Numbered from the stretch's first letter, positions 14,662 to 23,117 are shown. The stretch is 64,000 nucleotides of DNA from Microbispora corallina (GCF_016863035.1 NZ_BOOC01000013.1:62001-126000), one strand, 5' to 3'. Notes: a model not told the origin generated them from the letters alone. Program-made: numbers and translations.

Positions 14662-15611
14662 CGGGACTGGTGCGACAGCCGACGAGCGCGGGCACGCGGG
14701 CGGCGCCGGTCCCGGCCGGCCGCCCGCTCCGCCGCGCCCGGGAGGGCCGCTACGCCCTGGCCCTCCTGACGCCCGCGCTCGTCGTCGTCTTCGGGATCAT
14801 CCTCTACCCGCTGGGCCGGACCCTCGTCCTGAGCTTCCTGGACGCCGACTCGGTGGTGGAGGCGGCCTACGGCTTCGTCGGCGTGCGCAACTACGCCGAC
14901 CTGGTGACCGACCCGGCCTTCTGGCAGACCGTGGGCCGTACGGCGGTCTTCACGGTCTTCTCCACCGGGATCGAGCTGGTCGTCGGGGTGCTGCTCGCCC
15001 AGTTCCTCAACCAGAGGATCCCCGGCCAGTGGCTCTTCCGCACCGCCGTCATCGTGGTGTGGGCGGTCCCCACGATCGTCAACGCCAACATGTGGCGCTG
15101 GATCCTCAACCCCAATTACGGCGCGCTCAACGGGCTGCTCCTGCGGCTCGGCCTGATCGACCACTACCAGGACTGGATCGGCGGCCCCGGCCGCGCCCTG
15201 TACGTCGTCGCCGTCGTGGACGCCTGGAAGACGATCCCGCTGGTCGCGATCCTCCTGCTGGCCGGCATGCAGACCATCCCCGCCGACATCTACGAGGCGG
15301 CCGCGATCGACGGGGCCGGGGCGCTGCGGCGCTTCCGGCACATGACGCTGCCGCTGCTGAAGCCGGTGATCGCGGTGGTCATCGTGCTGCGCACGATCGA
15401 GGCGTTCAAGGTCTTCGACATCATCTACATCATGACCAGGGGCGGCCCTGCCTCCGGCACCACCACCATCGCCTTCTACGCCTACCTCCAGGCCTTCTCC
15501 AACCAGCGCTTCGGGCTGGGCTCGGCGATCGCGTTCCTCACGGCCCTGTTCATCCTGGCGCTGTCGCTGGTCTACCTGCGGGCGCTGCGGCAGACGGGAT
15601 CGGGCCGATGA
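14658..15611 (+). CDS. Sugar ABC transporter permease (MalF type)
   Basis: A 317-residue inner-membrane permease with about six membrane spans, beginning at about residue 37 (YALALLTPALVVVFGIILYP). The EAA coupling loop is visible as EAAAIDGAGALRRFRHMTLP in the C-terminal half. Its ATG overlaps the stop of the binding-protein gene by four bases (ATGA), giving coupled translation. Pairs with the next permease to form the channel. Confidence 0.92.
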   Translation: MTGLVRQPTSAGTRAAPVPAGRPLRRAREGRYALALLTPALVVVFGIILYPLGRTLVLSFLDADSVVEAAYGFVGVRNYADLVTDPAFWQTVGRTAVFTVFSTGIELVVGVLLAQFLNQRIPGQWLFRTAVIVVWAVPTIVNANMWRWILNPNYGALNGLLLRLGLIDHYQDWIGGPGRALYVVAVVDAWKTIPLVAILLLAGMQTIPADIYEAAAIDGAGALRRFRHMTLPLLKPVIAVVIVLRTIEAFKVFDIIYIMTRGGPASGTTTIAFYAYLQAFSNQRFGLGSAIAFLTALFILALSLVYLRALRQTGSGR

Positions 15612-16459
15612 CGCGCCGCCGGACGGGCTACTACGTCCTCATGTACGCCATCGGGGCGGTGCTGCTGGCGGCCGTGTTCGGGCCGATCCTGTGGCTGGTG
15701 ATCTCGAGCCTGTCCACGCAGGCCGAGCTGCTGAGCGTCCCCACGCACTTCGTCCCCGACCACCCCACGCTCGCCCGCTACCAGGAGATCTTCACCGGCG
15801 CGCAGAGCAGCGTGGGCGGCGCCCTGCGGGCCGCGATGGTCAACTCGCTCGTGGTGGCCACGGCGACCGTCGTCATCAGCGGCGTCGCGGCCGTCTTCGG
15901 GGCCTACGCGTTCGCCCGGGTGCGCTTCCGGGGCAAGACCCCGGTGCTGCTGCTGTTCCTGGGGACGTACATGATGCCGCCGCTGGCGCTCGTCATCCCG
16001 CTGTACCTGATCATGGCGAACCTCGGGCTGCTCGACACCAGGACCGGCCTGGTGCTGGTGAACTGCACGTTCACCACCCCGTTCCTGCTGTGGCTGCTGA
16101 GCAACTACTTCGCGGCGCTGCCCGTGGAGCTGGAGGACGCGGCGCAGATCGACGGGCTGAGCCGGCTCGGCGCCCTGTTCAGGATCGTCCTGCCGATCGC
16201 CCGGCCGGGCCTGGTGACCGCCGCGATCATGGCCTTCCTCGCCTCGTGGGACGAGTTCTTCTACGCGCTCATCTTCACCGACTCCCCCGCCGCCAAGACC
16301 GTCCCCGTCGCGCTGAGCGAGTTCGTGGGCAAGTACGCCAGCCTCGACTTCGGCCTGATGGCGGCGGGCGGCGTCGTTGCCCTGGTGCCCCCGGTCGTGT
16401 TCGCCGTGATCCTGCAGCGCCAGATCATGAGCGGTCTCGCCGCGGGCGCCGTCAAGTGA
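15608..16459 (+). CDS. Sugar ABC transporter permease (MalG type)
   Basis: A 283-residue permease, again ATGA-coupled to the previous gene. Six spans are visible, with the EAA loop EDAAQIDGLSRLGALFRIVL and a short C terminus ending GLAAGAVK, typical of MalG-like subunits. No ATP-binding subunit gene follows, so the ATPase must come from elsewhere, as with the shared MsiK ATPase of Streptomyces. Confidence 0.92.
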   Translation: MTRRRTGYYVLMYAIGAVLLAAVFGPILWLVISSLSTQAELLSVPTHFVPDHPTLARYQEIFTGAQSSVGGALRAAMVNSLVVATATVVISGVAAVFGAYAFARVRFRGKTPVLLLFLGTYMMPPLALVIPLYLIMANLGLLDTRTGLVLVNCTFTTPFLLWLLSNYFAALPVELEDAAQIDGLSRLGALFRIVLPIARPGLVTAAIMAFLASWDEFFYALIFTDSPAAKTVPVALSEFVGKYASLDFGLMAAGGVVALVPPVVFAVILQRQIMSGLAAGAVK

Positions 16460-16461
16460 CC

Positions 16462-16481
16462 GGCCGCCGTCACCGGCGGCC
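16462..16481 (+). terminator. Intra-operon hairpin (possible attenuator)
   Basis: GGCCGCCG and CGGCGGCC pair perfectly around a TCAC loop directly after the permease stop. There is no T-run, so it is more likely an attenuation or mRNA-processing element between the transporter and enzyme genes than a full terminator. Confidence 0.45.
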
Positions 16482-16505
16482 AGAGATCAGGAGTGAACGA
16501 CACAC

Positions 16506-17540
16506 ATGTCAGGCAAGTATCGGACTTTCGTCGAGGGGCGCGCCGCGCAGCGCGACGCCCTGGCGGCCATCACCGATCGGGTGACACGGCGGCTGGGCGA
16601 GCTGGCGGACGCGGGAAGTCTCCGGGGTGCCGGCCCGCTCTTCGTCGCGATGGGGGCGAGCCTCGCCGCCTGCGCGGCGCCACTGTGGGCGCTGCGCGCC
16701 CGCGGTCACGAGGCGTACCGGATCGGCGCCGGCGACGCGCCGCTGCCGCTCACCGTGCGCGGCCGTGCCGTGGTGGCCGTCTCCCAGAGCGGCGGCAGCG
16801 TCGAGACGCTTGAGGCCCTCCGGTCGCTGCCGGACGACGTGGAGACGATCGCGGTGGTCAACGTGTGGCCGTCCGACATCGCCGGCGCCGCGCGGGCCGC
16901 GGTGGACCTCGGCAACGAGCGGGACAGCTACGCCTCGACCATCGGGTACACCGGCACCCTGGTCGCCCTGGGCGTCCTGGCGGACATGTGGGACGGCGGC
17001 GCGCCGGATCCCGGATGGCGGGACCTCCCCGGCCTGCTGGGCGACTTCGAGAAGGAGGCCGCCGCGGCGACGGCCGAGGCCGCGGCCGCGTTCGACGGGG
17101 TCTCGTCGGTCGACTTCGTGGGCGACGCGTCCGCCGTGGGCACCGCCGAGGCGGGGGCCCTGCTGTTCCGCGAGGTCGCGCGGGTCCCGTCCACCGCCAT
17201 GGGCACCCGGCAGTACCTGCACGGGGCGATGGAGTCGGCCGGCGGCACCGCCCACGTGATCGTCGGGGGCGATCGGGAGGTCGCGCTCGGCCGCCAGCTC
17301 TCCGAGGCGGGCCATCCGGTGCTGCTGCTCACCTCCCGGGACGTGCCGCCCGGGCCGCTGCTGCGGGTCGTCCGCGTGCCCGGCCTGCCGCCCGCGCAGC
17401 GGTCCGTGCTGGAGGCCGTCGTGCTGCAGGGACTCGCGCAGGCGCTGGCCGAGGCCAGGGACGTGCCCATCGAGTCGTTCGTCTTCCACTCCGCCGACAC
17501 CAAGACCGCCATGGCGGCGTACTCGGGGGAGACGGCGTGA
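16506..17540 (+). CDS. SIS-domain sugar-phosphate isomerase/deaminase-like protein
   Basis: A 344-residue protein with two SIS (sugar isomerase) domains, like the isomerase half of GlmS and the AgaS/FrlB proteins. The motif SQSGGSVETLEAL near residue 95 is the SIS phosphosugar-binding loop, and the second domain shows VDFVGDASAVGTAEAGALLFREV and GTRQYLHGAMES. No glutaminase domain is present, so it probably acts as an amino-sugar-phosphate deaminase or isomerase. It lies in the ABC operon, directly before a GlcNAc-kinase-like gene with GTGA coupling. AGGAG lies 12 bases before the ATG, a long spacing. Confidence 0.85.
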   Translation: MSGKYRTFVEGRAAQRDALAAITDRVTRRLGELADAGSLRGAGPLFVAMGASLAACAAPLWALRARGHEAYRIGAGDAPLPLTVRGRAVVAVSQSGGSVETLEALRSLPDDVETIAVVNVWPSDIAGAARAAVDLGNERDSYASTIGYTGTLVALGVLADMWDGGAPDPGWRDLPGLLGDFEKEAAAATAEAAAAFDGVSSVDFVGDASAVGTAEAGALLFREVARVPSTAMGTRQYLHGAMESAGGTAHVIVGGDREVALGRQLSEAGHPVLLLTSRDVPPGPLLRVVRVPGLPPAQRSVLEAVVLQGLAQALAEARDVPIESFVFHSADTKTAMAAYSGETA

Positions 17541-18466
17541 GCGGCGTGCTCGTCGGGCTCGACATCGGCGGCACCAAGACCGCCATCAGGGCGGAGACCC
17601 CCGAGGGGACGCCGGCGTGGGAGGCGGTCGAGCCGAGCGGGGACTGGTCCGCCGGACCGGTCGACGCCGCCGCCCGCTGGATCGAGGCCCTCGTCGGACG
17701 GCACACGCCGGCCGGCCAGACCGTCCTCGCGGTGGGCGCGGGCGCCCAGGGGTGCGACACCGAGCAGCACTGCCGGGACCTGGCGGACGCGCTGCGCGCC
17801 CGGCTCGGCGTCCCCTGCGCGGTCACCAACGACGCGGCGCTGCTGGTGAGCGCCGCCGGGCTGGAGGAGGGCATCGGGGTCATCGCCGGCACGGGCTCCA
17901 TCGCCGTCGCGGTCGGCCGCGACGGCGGGCTGTCGTTCGCGGGCGGCTGGGGCTGGGTGATCGGCGACGAGGGGAGCGCGGCCGGGCTCGTCCGCGAGGC
18001 CGTCAAGGTGGCGCTCGCCCGCGACGACGCGGGGGGCGCTCCCGACGTGCTGCTTCCCCTCCTGATGGACGGGTTCCAGGTGACCGGCCCCGCGGCGCTC
18101 GCCCGGGCGGTCAACGACAACCCGGCCGCCGGCTACTGGGCCGACCGCGCCCCGGTCGTCTTCGAGGCCGCGCGGAGGGGCTCGGCCGACGCCACCGAGG
18201 TGATCGAGACAGGCGGGAGGCGGCTGGCCGGCCTTGTCGACACCCTCGTCTCCAGGGGGGCCGCCGCGACCGAGGTGGTGACCGGCGGCAGCGTCTTCGT
18301 CCGCCAGCCCATGCTGTTCCACGCGTTCCAGGACGCCCTGGCCGAGCGCCACCCGCGGCTTCCGATACGGCTGATGCGCAAGCCGCCCGTGCGCGGGGCG
18401 GTGGTCCTGGCCCGCCGCGCCGTCGACCGGCTCGCCCCCGTCCCCGGCGACGAGCCGTCCCCCTGA
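17537..18466 (+). CDS. N-acetylglucosamine-kinase-like (BadF/BcrA-type) sugar kinase
   Basis: A 309-residue ASKHA-fold kinase. VGLDIGGTKTAIRAE near the N terminus is the phosphate-1 loop, VTNDAALLVSAAG contains the catalytic-type Asp, and VIAGTGSIAVAVGRDG with GGWGWVIGDEGSA are hallmark elements of the BadF/GlcNAc kinase group. The GTG start overlaps the SIS-gene stop by four bases. It likely phosphorylates the imported amino sugar, supplying the SIS enzyme. Exact substrate not proven. Confidence 0.87.
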   Translation: MSGVLVGLDIGGTKTAIRAETPEGTPAWEAVEPSGDWSAGPVDAAARWIEALVGRHTPAGQTVLAVGAGAQGCDTEQHCRDLADALRARLGVPCAVTNDAALLVSAAGLEEGIGVIAGTGSIAVAVGRDGGLSFAGGWGWVIGDEGSAAGLVREAVKVALARDDAGGAPDVLLPLLMDGFQVTGPAALARAVNDNPAAGYWADRAPVVFEAARRGSADATEVIETGGRRLAGLVDTLVSRGAAATEVVTGGSVFVRQPMLFHAFQDALAERHPRLPIRLMRKPPVRGAVVLARRAVDRLAPVPGDEPSP

Positions 18467-18489
18467 CCCCGACCAGCTCAAGGAGAGAC

Positions 18490-19941
18490 ATGAGCGAGCG
18501 GCCCACAACTCTCTTCATCGGGGGCGCCTTCGAGCCCCCGTCCGGAGGCAAGACGATCGATGTCCTGGACAAGGCCACCGGCGAGACGCTCGCCACGGTG
18601 GACCTGGCCGGCGTGCCCGACGTGGACCGCGCGGTCGCCTCGGCCGCCGCGGCCCAGCCGGCCTGGGCGGCGGCCACGTACGCCGAGCGGGCGGCCGTCC
18701 TGCGGCGCGCCGCCGCGATCCTCGAGGAGCGGTCCGGCGAGCTGCGCGAGCTCCTCGTACGGGAGACCGGGTGCATCCCCGGCAAGGCCGACTACGAGAT
18801 CGGCGCGGCGGCCGGCGAGCTCACCGAGGCGGCCGCGCTGGCCTCCCGGCCGGTCGGCGAGATCCTGCAGACCACCCATCCCGGGCGGCTGTCGGTCTCC
18901 GAGCGCGTCCCCCTCGGCGTCGTCGGGCTCATCACGCCGTGGAACTTCCCGCTCGTGCTCGGCATGCGCGTCGTCGCGCCGGCCCTGGCCCTCGGCAACA
19001 CGGTGGTGCTCAAGCCGTCGCCGGAGACCCCGCTGTCCGGCGGCCTGACGTTCGCCGAGGTGTTCGCGGAGGCCGGCGCTCCCCCGGGCGTGCTCCAGGT
19101 CCTGCCCGGCGGCGCGGACGTGGGCGAGCGGATCGTGGAGCACCCCGACGTCGCGATGGTGCACTTCACCGGCTCCACCGCGGTGGGCCGGCGGATCGCC
19201 GCCACGGCGGGCGGCCTGCTCAAGAAGGCCTCCCTTGAGCTCGGGGGCAACAACGCGCTGATCGTGCTGGAGGACGCCGACCTGGACCGGGCCGCCATGA
19301 TCGGCGCCTGGTCGAGCTTCCACTACCAGGGCCAGACGTGCATCACCGCGGGCCGCCACATCGTGGTCCGCGCCGTGGCCGACCGCTACGTGGCCGCACT
19401 GGCCGCCAGGGCCGACGCCATCACGGTCGGGAACCCGCACACCGAGCCGGTCGGCCTCGGACCGATGATCAACGAGCGGCAGCGGCGGCGCGCCGAGGAG
19501 ATGCTGGAGGAGGCTGTCGCGGCGGGAGCGCGGGTGGTCACCGGCGGGTCGGCGCGGCCGCCGTACCTGCGGCCGGCGGTCGTCACCGGCGTCACCCCCG
19601 GCATGCGGCTCTGGGACGAGGAGATCTTCGCGCCGATCGCGCCCGTCCTGGTGGTCGACGACGAGGAGGCGGCGGTCCGCGCGGCGAACGACACCGGGTA
19701 CGGCCTGGTCAACGCCGTCGTCACCGCCGACACACAACGGGGTCTGCGGCTCGCGCGCCGGCTGCGGGGCGGCATGGCGCACGTCAACGACGCGACCCCC
19801 CAGGACGAGGCCCTGGCGCCCTTCGGCGGCATCGGCCAGTCGGGCCTGGGCGGCCGTTCGGGCGGCGAGGCGAACCTCGAGGAGTTCACCGAACGCCGCT
19901 GGATCACCAGCACGGACGCGCCCCTGCACTACCCGTACTGA
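18490..19941 (+). CDS. NAD(P)-dependent aldehyde dehydrogenase
   Basis: A 483-residue aldehyde dehydrogenase. The cofactor region has ITPWNFPLVLGMRV and VLKPSPETPLSGG, then FTGSTAVGRRIA, the general base Glu in ELGGNNALIVL and the nucleophile Cys in YQGQTCITAGR. The sequence resembles the benzaldehyde/vanillin dehydrogenase branch. An excellent AAGGAGAG site precedes ATG 18490. It closes the ABC/kinase operon. An aldehyde dehydrogenase is not a standard amino-sugar enzyme, so it may serve another aldehyde, for example the product of the amine oxidase at 10130. Confidence 0.93.
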   Translation: MSERPTTLFIGGAFEPPSGGKTIDVLDKATGETLATVDLAGVPDVDRAVASAAAAQPAWAAATYAERAAVLRRAAAILEERSGELRELLVRETGCIPGKADYEIGAAAGELTEAAALASRPVGEILQTTHPGRLSVSERVPLGVVGLITPWNFPLVLGMRVVAPALALGNTVVLKPSPETPLSGGLTFAEVFAEAGAPPGVLQVLPGGADVGERIVEHPDVAMVHFTGSTAVGRRIAATAGGLLKKASLELGGNNALIVLEDADLDRAAMIGAWSSFHYQGQTCITAGRHIVVRAVADRYVAALAARADAITVGNPHTEPVGLGPMINERQRRRAEEMLEEAVAAGARVVTGGSARPPYLRPAVVTGVTPGMRLWDEEIFAPIAPVLVVDDEEAAVRAANDTGYGLVNAVVTADTQRGLRLARRLRGGMAHVNDATPQDEALAPFGGIGQSGLGGRSGGEANLEEFTERRWITSTDAPLHYPY

Positions 19942-19949
19942 TCTCGTCC

Positions 19950-19984
19950 CCGTCCGGGCGGACCCGCGCGGCCCGCCCGGACGG
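19950..19984. terminator. Bidirectional hairpin terminator between convergent genes
   Basis: Perfect 12-base arms CCGTCCGGGCGG and CCGCCCGGACGG around an 11-base loop lie between the converging aldehyde dehydrogenase and chaB genes. There is no T-run, as is common for GC-rich actinobacterial terminators. Confidence 0.65.
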
Positions 19985-19989
19985 AGGGG

Positions 19990-20382
19990 TCAGCGGGCCT
20001 TGGCGGTGGCGCGGCGGTTCGCCTTCTTGATCGCGTCGACCAGTTCCTCCTTGGACATCTTCGAACGGCCCGGGACGCCGAGACGGGTGGCGACGTCGTA
20101 GAGGTGGCGCTTCGACGCGTTGGCGTCCACCCCTTCCGCCGTCTTGCCCGCCTTGGGCGTGCCCTTGGCCGCCTGCTCGTCCGAGGGGCCGCGCCTGCCC
20201 TTCTTCTCCCAGTGGTCGCCCACCTTCTCGAAGGAGTGCTTCAGCGCGGCGAACGCCGTCCGGTGCGCCCGTTCGCCCTCGCCGTACGTCTCCACGGCCG
20301 AGTCGTGGGCCTTGATCCACGTCTCCTGGGCGTCCTTGGGGGAGCGCTCCAGGGTGGACGGCAGCTCCTTGCGTCCTGGCAT
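19990..20382 (-). CDS. chaB: ChaB-family protein
   Basis: A 130-residue protein. Residues 1-60 match the ChaB domain (MPGRKELPSTLERSPKDAQ, WIKAHDSAVETYGEGERAHR, AFAALKHSFEKVGDHW). The C-terminal 45 residues (RHLYDVATRLGVPGRSKMSK, EELVDAIKKANRRA) form a Rho-N/SAP-like helix pair likely to bind nucleic acid, joined by a basic Lys/Ala/Gly linker. Despite the name, a cation-transport role is unproven; actinobacterial members are often stress-induced. GGAGGGAGG precedes the ATG. It follows the DUF6458-like gene with 40 bases between. Confidence 0.88.
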   Translation of the reverse strand: MPGRKELPSTLERSPKDAQETWIKAHDSAVETYGEGERAHRTAFAALKHSFEKVGDHWEKKGRRGPSDEQAAKGTPKAGKTAEGVDANASKRHLYDVATRLGVPGRSKMSKEELVDAIKKANRRATAKAR

Positions 20383-20422
20383 GGTCGTGCCTCCCTCCTG
20401 CGAGGCCTCCTGCTGAGCGGGC

Positions 20423-20680
20423 TCAGATCGGGTCGTTGTAGCGCCGCTCCTCGTAGACGTGGCGGCGGGTCGTCGCCTCGTCCACCGGCACGGTCGTCGT
20501 CACGGCGGCGGCGCGGCGGGCCGTGGTCAGGCGCCAGATGCCGAACAGCAGCCCGGCGAGGCCTCCCACCATCAGGATTACCCCGATGACCTGGATGTCG
20601 ATTCCGGCGACGGCGAAGTCGACCGCCCAGGTGAGGATCGCACCGATCATGATGAGGATGATGCTTCCGGCGATGGTCAT
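20423..20680 (-). CDS. DUF6458-like small membrane protein
   Basis: An 85-residue protein with two hydrophobic segments (residues 3-25, MTIAGSIILIMIGAILTWAV, and 29-48, VIGVILMVGGLAGLLFGIW) and a charged tail ending RRHVYEERRYNDPI. The arrangement and the terminal Arg/Tyr/Asn tail match the actinobacterial DUF6458 family of unknown function. AGGAGGA seven bases before ATG 20680 is a strong ribosome site. It shares a candidate stress promoter with the following chaB. Confidence 0.83.
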   Translation of the reverse strand: MTIAGSIILIMIGAILTWAVDFAVAGIDIQVIGVILMVGGLAGLLFGIWRLTTARRAAAVTTTVPVDEATTRRHVYEERRYNDPI

Positions 20681-20707
20681 TGGCTAGTCCTCCTTCGCCT
20701 GTGCCTC

Positions 20708-20730
20708 TATCCCCTCCACGGATTCCAAAC
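20708..20730 (-). promoter_or_regulatory. Candidate stress-sigma promoter for DUF6458/chaB
   Basis: On the minus strand GTTT (20730-20727) and GGGATA (20713-20708) are separated by 13 bases. This is near the SigB/SigF consensus but one base short and with one change in the -10, so weaker than the pair at 3340-3416. Confidence 0.4.
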
Positions 20731-20760
20731 GTTCGCGTGCCCCCCTCTTGACCGGGCAGC

Positions 20761-21297
20761 ATGGTGGTCATGACGGACATTCCGGTAGTGGTGACGGGAC
20801 TCATGGGGGCCGGCAAGAGCACGGTGGCCCGCCTCCTGGCGGACGCGCTCGGCCGTCCGATGCGCGACAGCGACGCCGATCTGGAGGCCAGGTACGGCGC
20901 GACCGCCGCGCGGATGGCGGCCGACCTGGGCGCGGACGAGTTGCACGCCAGGGAGTCCCAGGTGCTCCGGGAGGCGTTGGCGGCCCGTCCGGTTCCGGTG
21001 GTCGCCGCGGCCGCGAGCACGGTGGACGACCCGGCGGCCCGGGCGGCGCTGGCCTCGGCGTTCGTGGTGTTCCTCGACGGCCCGCCCGAGGTGCTGGCCG
21101 AGCGGATGAAGTCGAGCCCGCACCGGCCGCATTTCCAGCCCGACCTGGTGAAGATGCTGGAGGAGCAGCGGGCGCGCAGGCTCGCGCACTTCCTGGAGGT
21201 GGCCGACGTGACGGTGGACAGCGGCGCTCGCACGCCTCAGGAGATCGCCGAGCAGGTGCTGGCCCGGCTGGGCGCGTCAGCCCACCGCGACGCGTGA
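20761..21297 (+). CDS. Shikimate-kinase-like P-loop kinase
   Basis: A 178-residue nucleotide-binding protein. VVTGLMGAGKSTVARLLADALGR (shown here as GLMGAGKST, the Walker A) and RDSDADLEARYGATAARMA follow the shikimate-kinase pattern, with a DGPPEVLAERM segment and a lid-like basic stretch (SSPHRP). The shikimate-binding 'GGG' motif is replaced by VAAAAS, so it is probably not a true AroK but a paralogue with another small substrate. ATG 20761 or 20770 are both possible starts; neither has a clear ribosome site. It overlaps the convergent ATPase gene by 21 bases. Confidence 0.75.
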   Translation: MVVMTDIPVVVTGLMGAGKSTVARLLADALGRPMRDSDADLEARYGATAARMAADLGADELHARESQVLREALAARPVPVVAAAASTVDDPAARAALASAFVVFLDGPPEVLAERMKSSPHRPHFQPDLVKMLEEQRARRLAHFLEVADVTVDSGARTPQEIAEQVLARLGASAHRDA

Positions 21298-21744
21298 GCG
21301 GGAGGGGACGACGGGCACGTGGCGCGGGACGTCGGCCCCGGCGATGAACCACACGGTCTTGCCGCCCCGGGCGTCCCGGGCGACCCCCCAGTCGTCGGCG
21401 AGCTCGTTCACGATCATCAGGCCGCGCCCGTCGGTGGAGTCCTCGTCGGCCTCCCGGGGCCGCGGCACGCCCTCCCCCTGGTCGAAGACCTCGCCGTAGA
21501 CCCAGGCGCCGTTGCTGCCGAGCCGCAGGGTGAACACCGTCCCGCCGTGGCGCACGACGTTGGCCGCCAGCTCGCTCACGATGAGGGAGCAGTCGTCCAC
21601 GAGCTCGGGCACCCCCCACCTGTCCAGCTCCCGCCGCACGACGCCGCGGGCGACACCGACACTCGCCCCCACGGCGGGCAGGAGGCACTCGGCGGTCCCG
21701 ACGGGCATAGCGTCGAGCGGCGCCGATCCGAAGGGGAGAGTCAC
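21277..21744 (-). CDS. RsbW-like ATP-binding regulatory protein (HATPase_c)
   Basis: A 155-residue single-domain GHKL ATPase of the anti-sigma/serine-kinase type. SLIVSELAANVVRHGG is the N box, VFDQGEGVPRP the G1-like element and GRGLMIVNELADDWGV the G2 lid region. Actinomycetes have dozens of these, many acting as anti-sigma factors or SpoIIE partners. The start is GTG 21744 because AGAGGAGG lies six bases upstream; longer upstream frames pass through a palindromic operator. A perfect CebR-type palindrome lies 22-35 bases upstream. Confidence 0.85.
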   Translation of the reverse strand: MTLPFGSAPLDAMPVGTAECLLPAVGASVGVARGVVRRELDRWGVPELVDDCSLIVSELAANVVRHGGTVFTLRLGSNGAWVYGEVFDQGEGVPRPREADEDSTDGRGLMIVNELADDWGVARDARGGKTVWFIAGADVPRHVPVVPSRSRVAVG

Positions 21745-21765
21745 GCGCGCCTCCTCTGAGTCAAA

Positions 21766-21779
21766 TGGGAGCGCTCCCA
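21766..21779. promoter_or_regulatory. CebR/LacI-type palindromic operator
   Basis: TGGGAGCGCTCCCA is a perfect 14-base palindrome identical to the box known for CebR, the cellobiose repressor of Streptomyces. It sits directly upstream of the ribosome site of the RsbW-like gene. No cebR or cellobiose transporter lies next to it. A smaller inverted repeat, GAAACA-GGAT-TGTTTC, follows at 21821-21836. Confidence 0.7.
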
Positions 21780-22033
21780 CAGTCACCATACGGCACGTGT
21801 CGCGGCTGTGTGAATTCAAAGAAACAGGATTGTTTCCCGCCCAGTGCGCTTCCGTGACCTCACCGTCACCACGACCCGCGCCCCTGCCCCGTCCCGACGT
21901 GCGTCGGAGCAGCTCATCCGGGGTGAGGCCGGGACCGGGCCGGACCGGCCCCCGGTTCGCCCCGTTCCGGAGAGCAGATGAAAATAGCTGAAATCACGAC
22001 GATCGCCTGTCACACCCGCCCCTCAAGGCGGTG

Positions 22034-22993
22034 TCACGAGAGGGCCCGGACCCCCCAGCGGTGGCTCACGTGGTCGCCGGGGGCGAGCCGGAGCAGGTTC
22101 TCCCCCGTCTCGAACGCGTTGGGCGGGCAGCTCATCGGCTCGACCGCGATGCCCGCCCGCCGGTACGGCTCGGGCAGCGGGTCGCCGGTGAAGACCTGGA
22201 GCCACTCGACGCCCTCGCCGCCCCACAGCTCGACGCCGTGGGAGCCGTCGCCCGCGCGCAAGATCACGCGGACCAGCCCGTCGGGATCGCGGCGCAGGCC
22301 GGTGAACGGCGTGTCCAGCGGCAGGTCGCCGATGGGCCGCGCCCGCCGGAAGTCGTACGGCGTGCCCTCGACGTCCCGGAGCCCGGTGGGGATCTTGCGG
22401 TCGTCCAGCTCGGCCCAGGCGGCGGCGGGCATCTCCAGGACGGCGTCGTCGACCAGGCCCTCGCCGAGCGTCAGGTACGGGTGGGCCCCGATCCCGTACG
22501 GCGCGGTGCCGGCGCCCACGTTGGTCGCGGTCACCTCGACTTCGAGGCCGCCCCGGCCCAGCGCGTACGTCGCCGTGAGGTCGAGCACGTGCGGGTACCC
22601 GAGCTGGGGGAACATCCGCACCCCGAACCGGATGGACGACGGCTCCTCCGCCAGCACGGTCCACGAGAGCAGCCGGGCGAACCCGTGTGCGGCGTTGCCC
22701 GTCCTGGGCTCGCTGATCGCGAGCTGCCGTTCCTCGTCGTCGAAGATGTAGCGGCCGTCCCTGACGCGGTTGGGCCAGGGGATGAGGAGCTGGCCGGCCC
22801 CGCCCACGGGCGGCTGGTCCTCCGGGTAGTCCATGAGCAGCGGGCGGTCGCCGTATGTCAGGGCGCGGATGCCGCCGCCCACCTCGGTGAGCACGGCCCG
22901 GTAGCCCTCGGCCGCGATCGTGTACTGGGCGCCCGTCGGGGGGACGGTGACGGCGCCGGCCGGCGCGCCGTCGCTAACCACGGATTCGGTCAC
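22034..22993 (-). CDS. Aldose 1-epimerase (galactose mutarotase family)
   Basis: A 319-residue beta-sandwich sugar epimerase that interconverts alpha and beta anomers. Catalytic residues are visible: His in NAAHGFAR, the second His in YGIGAHPYLTLG and the base Glu in IAVEPMSCPPNAF. PWPNRVRDGRY is the conserved sugar-binding segment. No signal peptide, so cytoplasmic. It stands alone between the ATPase and a small gene; likely a general sugar-metabolism enzyme. Confidence 0.92.
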   Translation of the reverse strand: MTESVVSDGAPAGAVTVPPTGAQYTIAAEGYRAVLTEVGGGIRALTYGDRPLLMDYPEDQPPVGGAGQLLIPWPNRVRDGRYIFDDEERQLAISEPRTGNAAHGFARLLSWTVLAEEPSSIRFGVRMFPQLGYPHVLDLTATYALGRGGLEVEVTATNVGAGTAPYGIGAHPYLTLGEGLVDDAVLEMPAAAWAELDDRKIPTGLRDVEGTPYDFRRARPIGDLPLDTPFTGLRRDPDGLVRVILRAGDGSHGVELWGGEGVEWLQVFTGDPLPEPYRRAGIAVEPMSCPPNAFETGENLLRLAPGDHVSHRWGVRALS

Positions 22994-23117
22994 TCCCCGA
23001 TCGTCTCACCCGTCATGCCGGGCCGATCACCCCACCCGTGCGGCGGCCGTGCCGCTTCTTCCTGAAGCGGCTCCGGTGGCGTGCCAAGCGGTGCGTCGAG
23101 GTCATGCCTCATGCGAA

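Noticed and set aside
20761-21297. A true shikimate kinase (AroK)
   Set aside because: The glycine-rich shikimate-binding motif is replaced by VAAAAS and the gene is not with other aro genes, so only 'shikimate-kinase-like' is justified.
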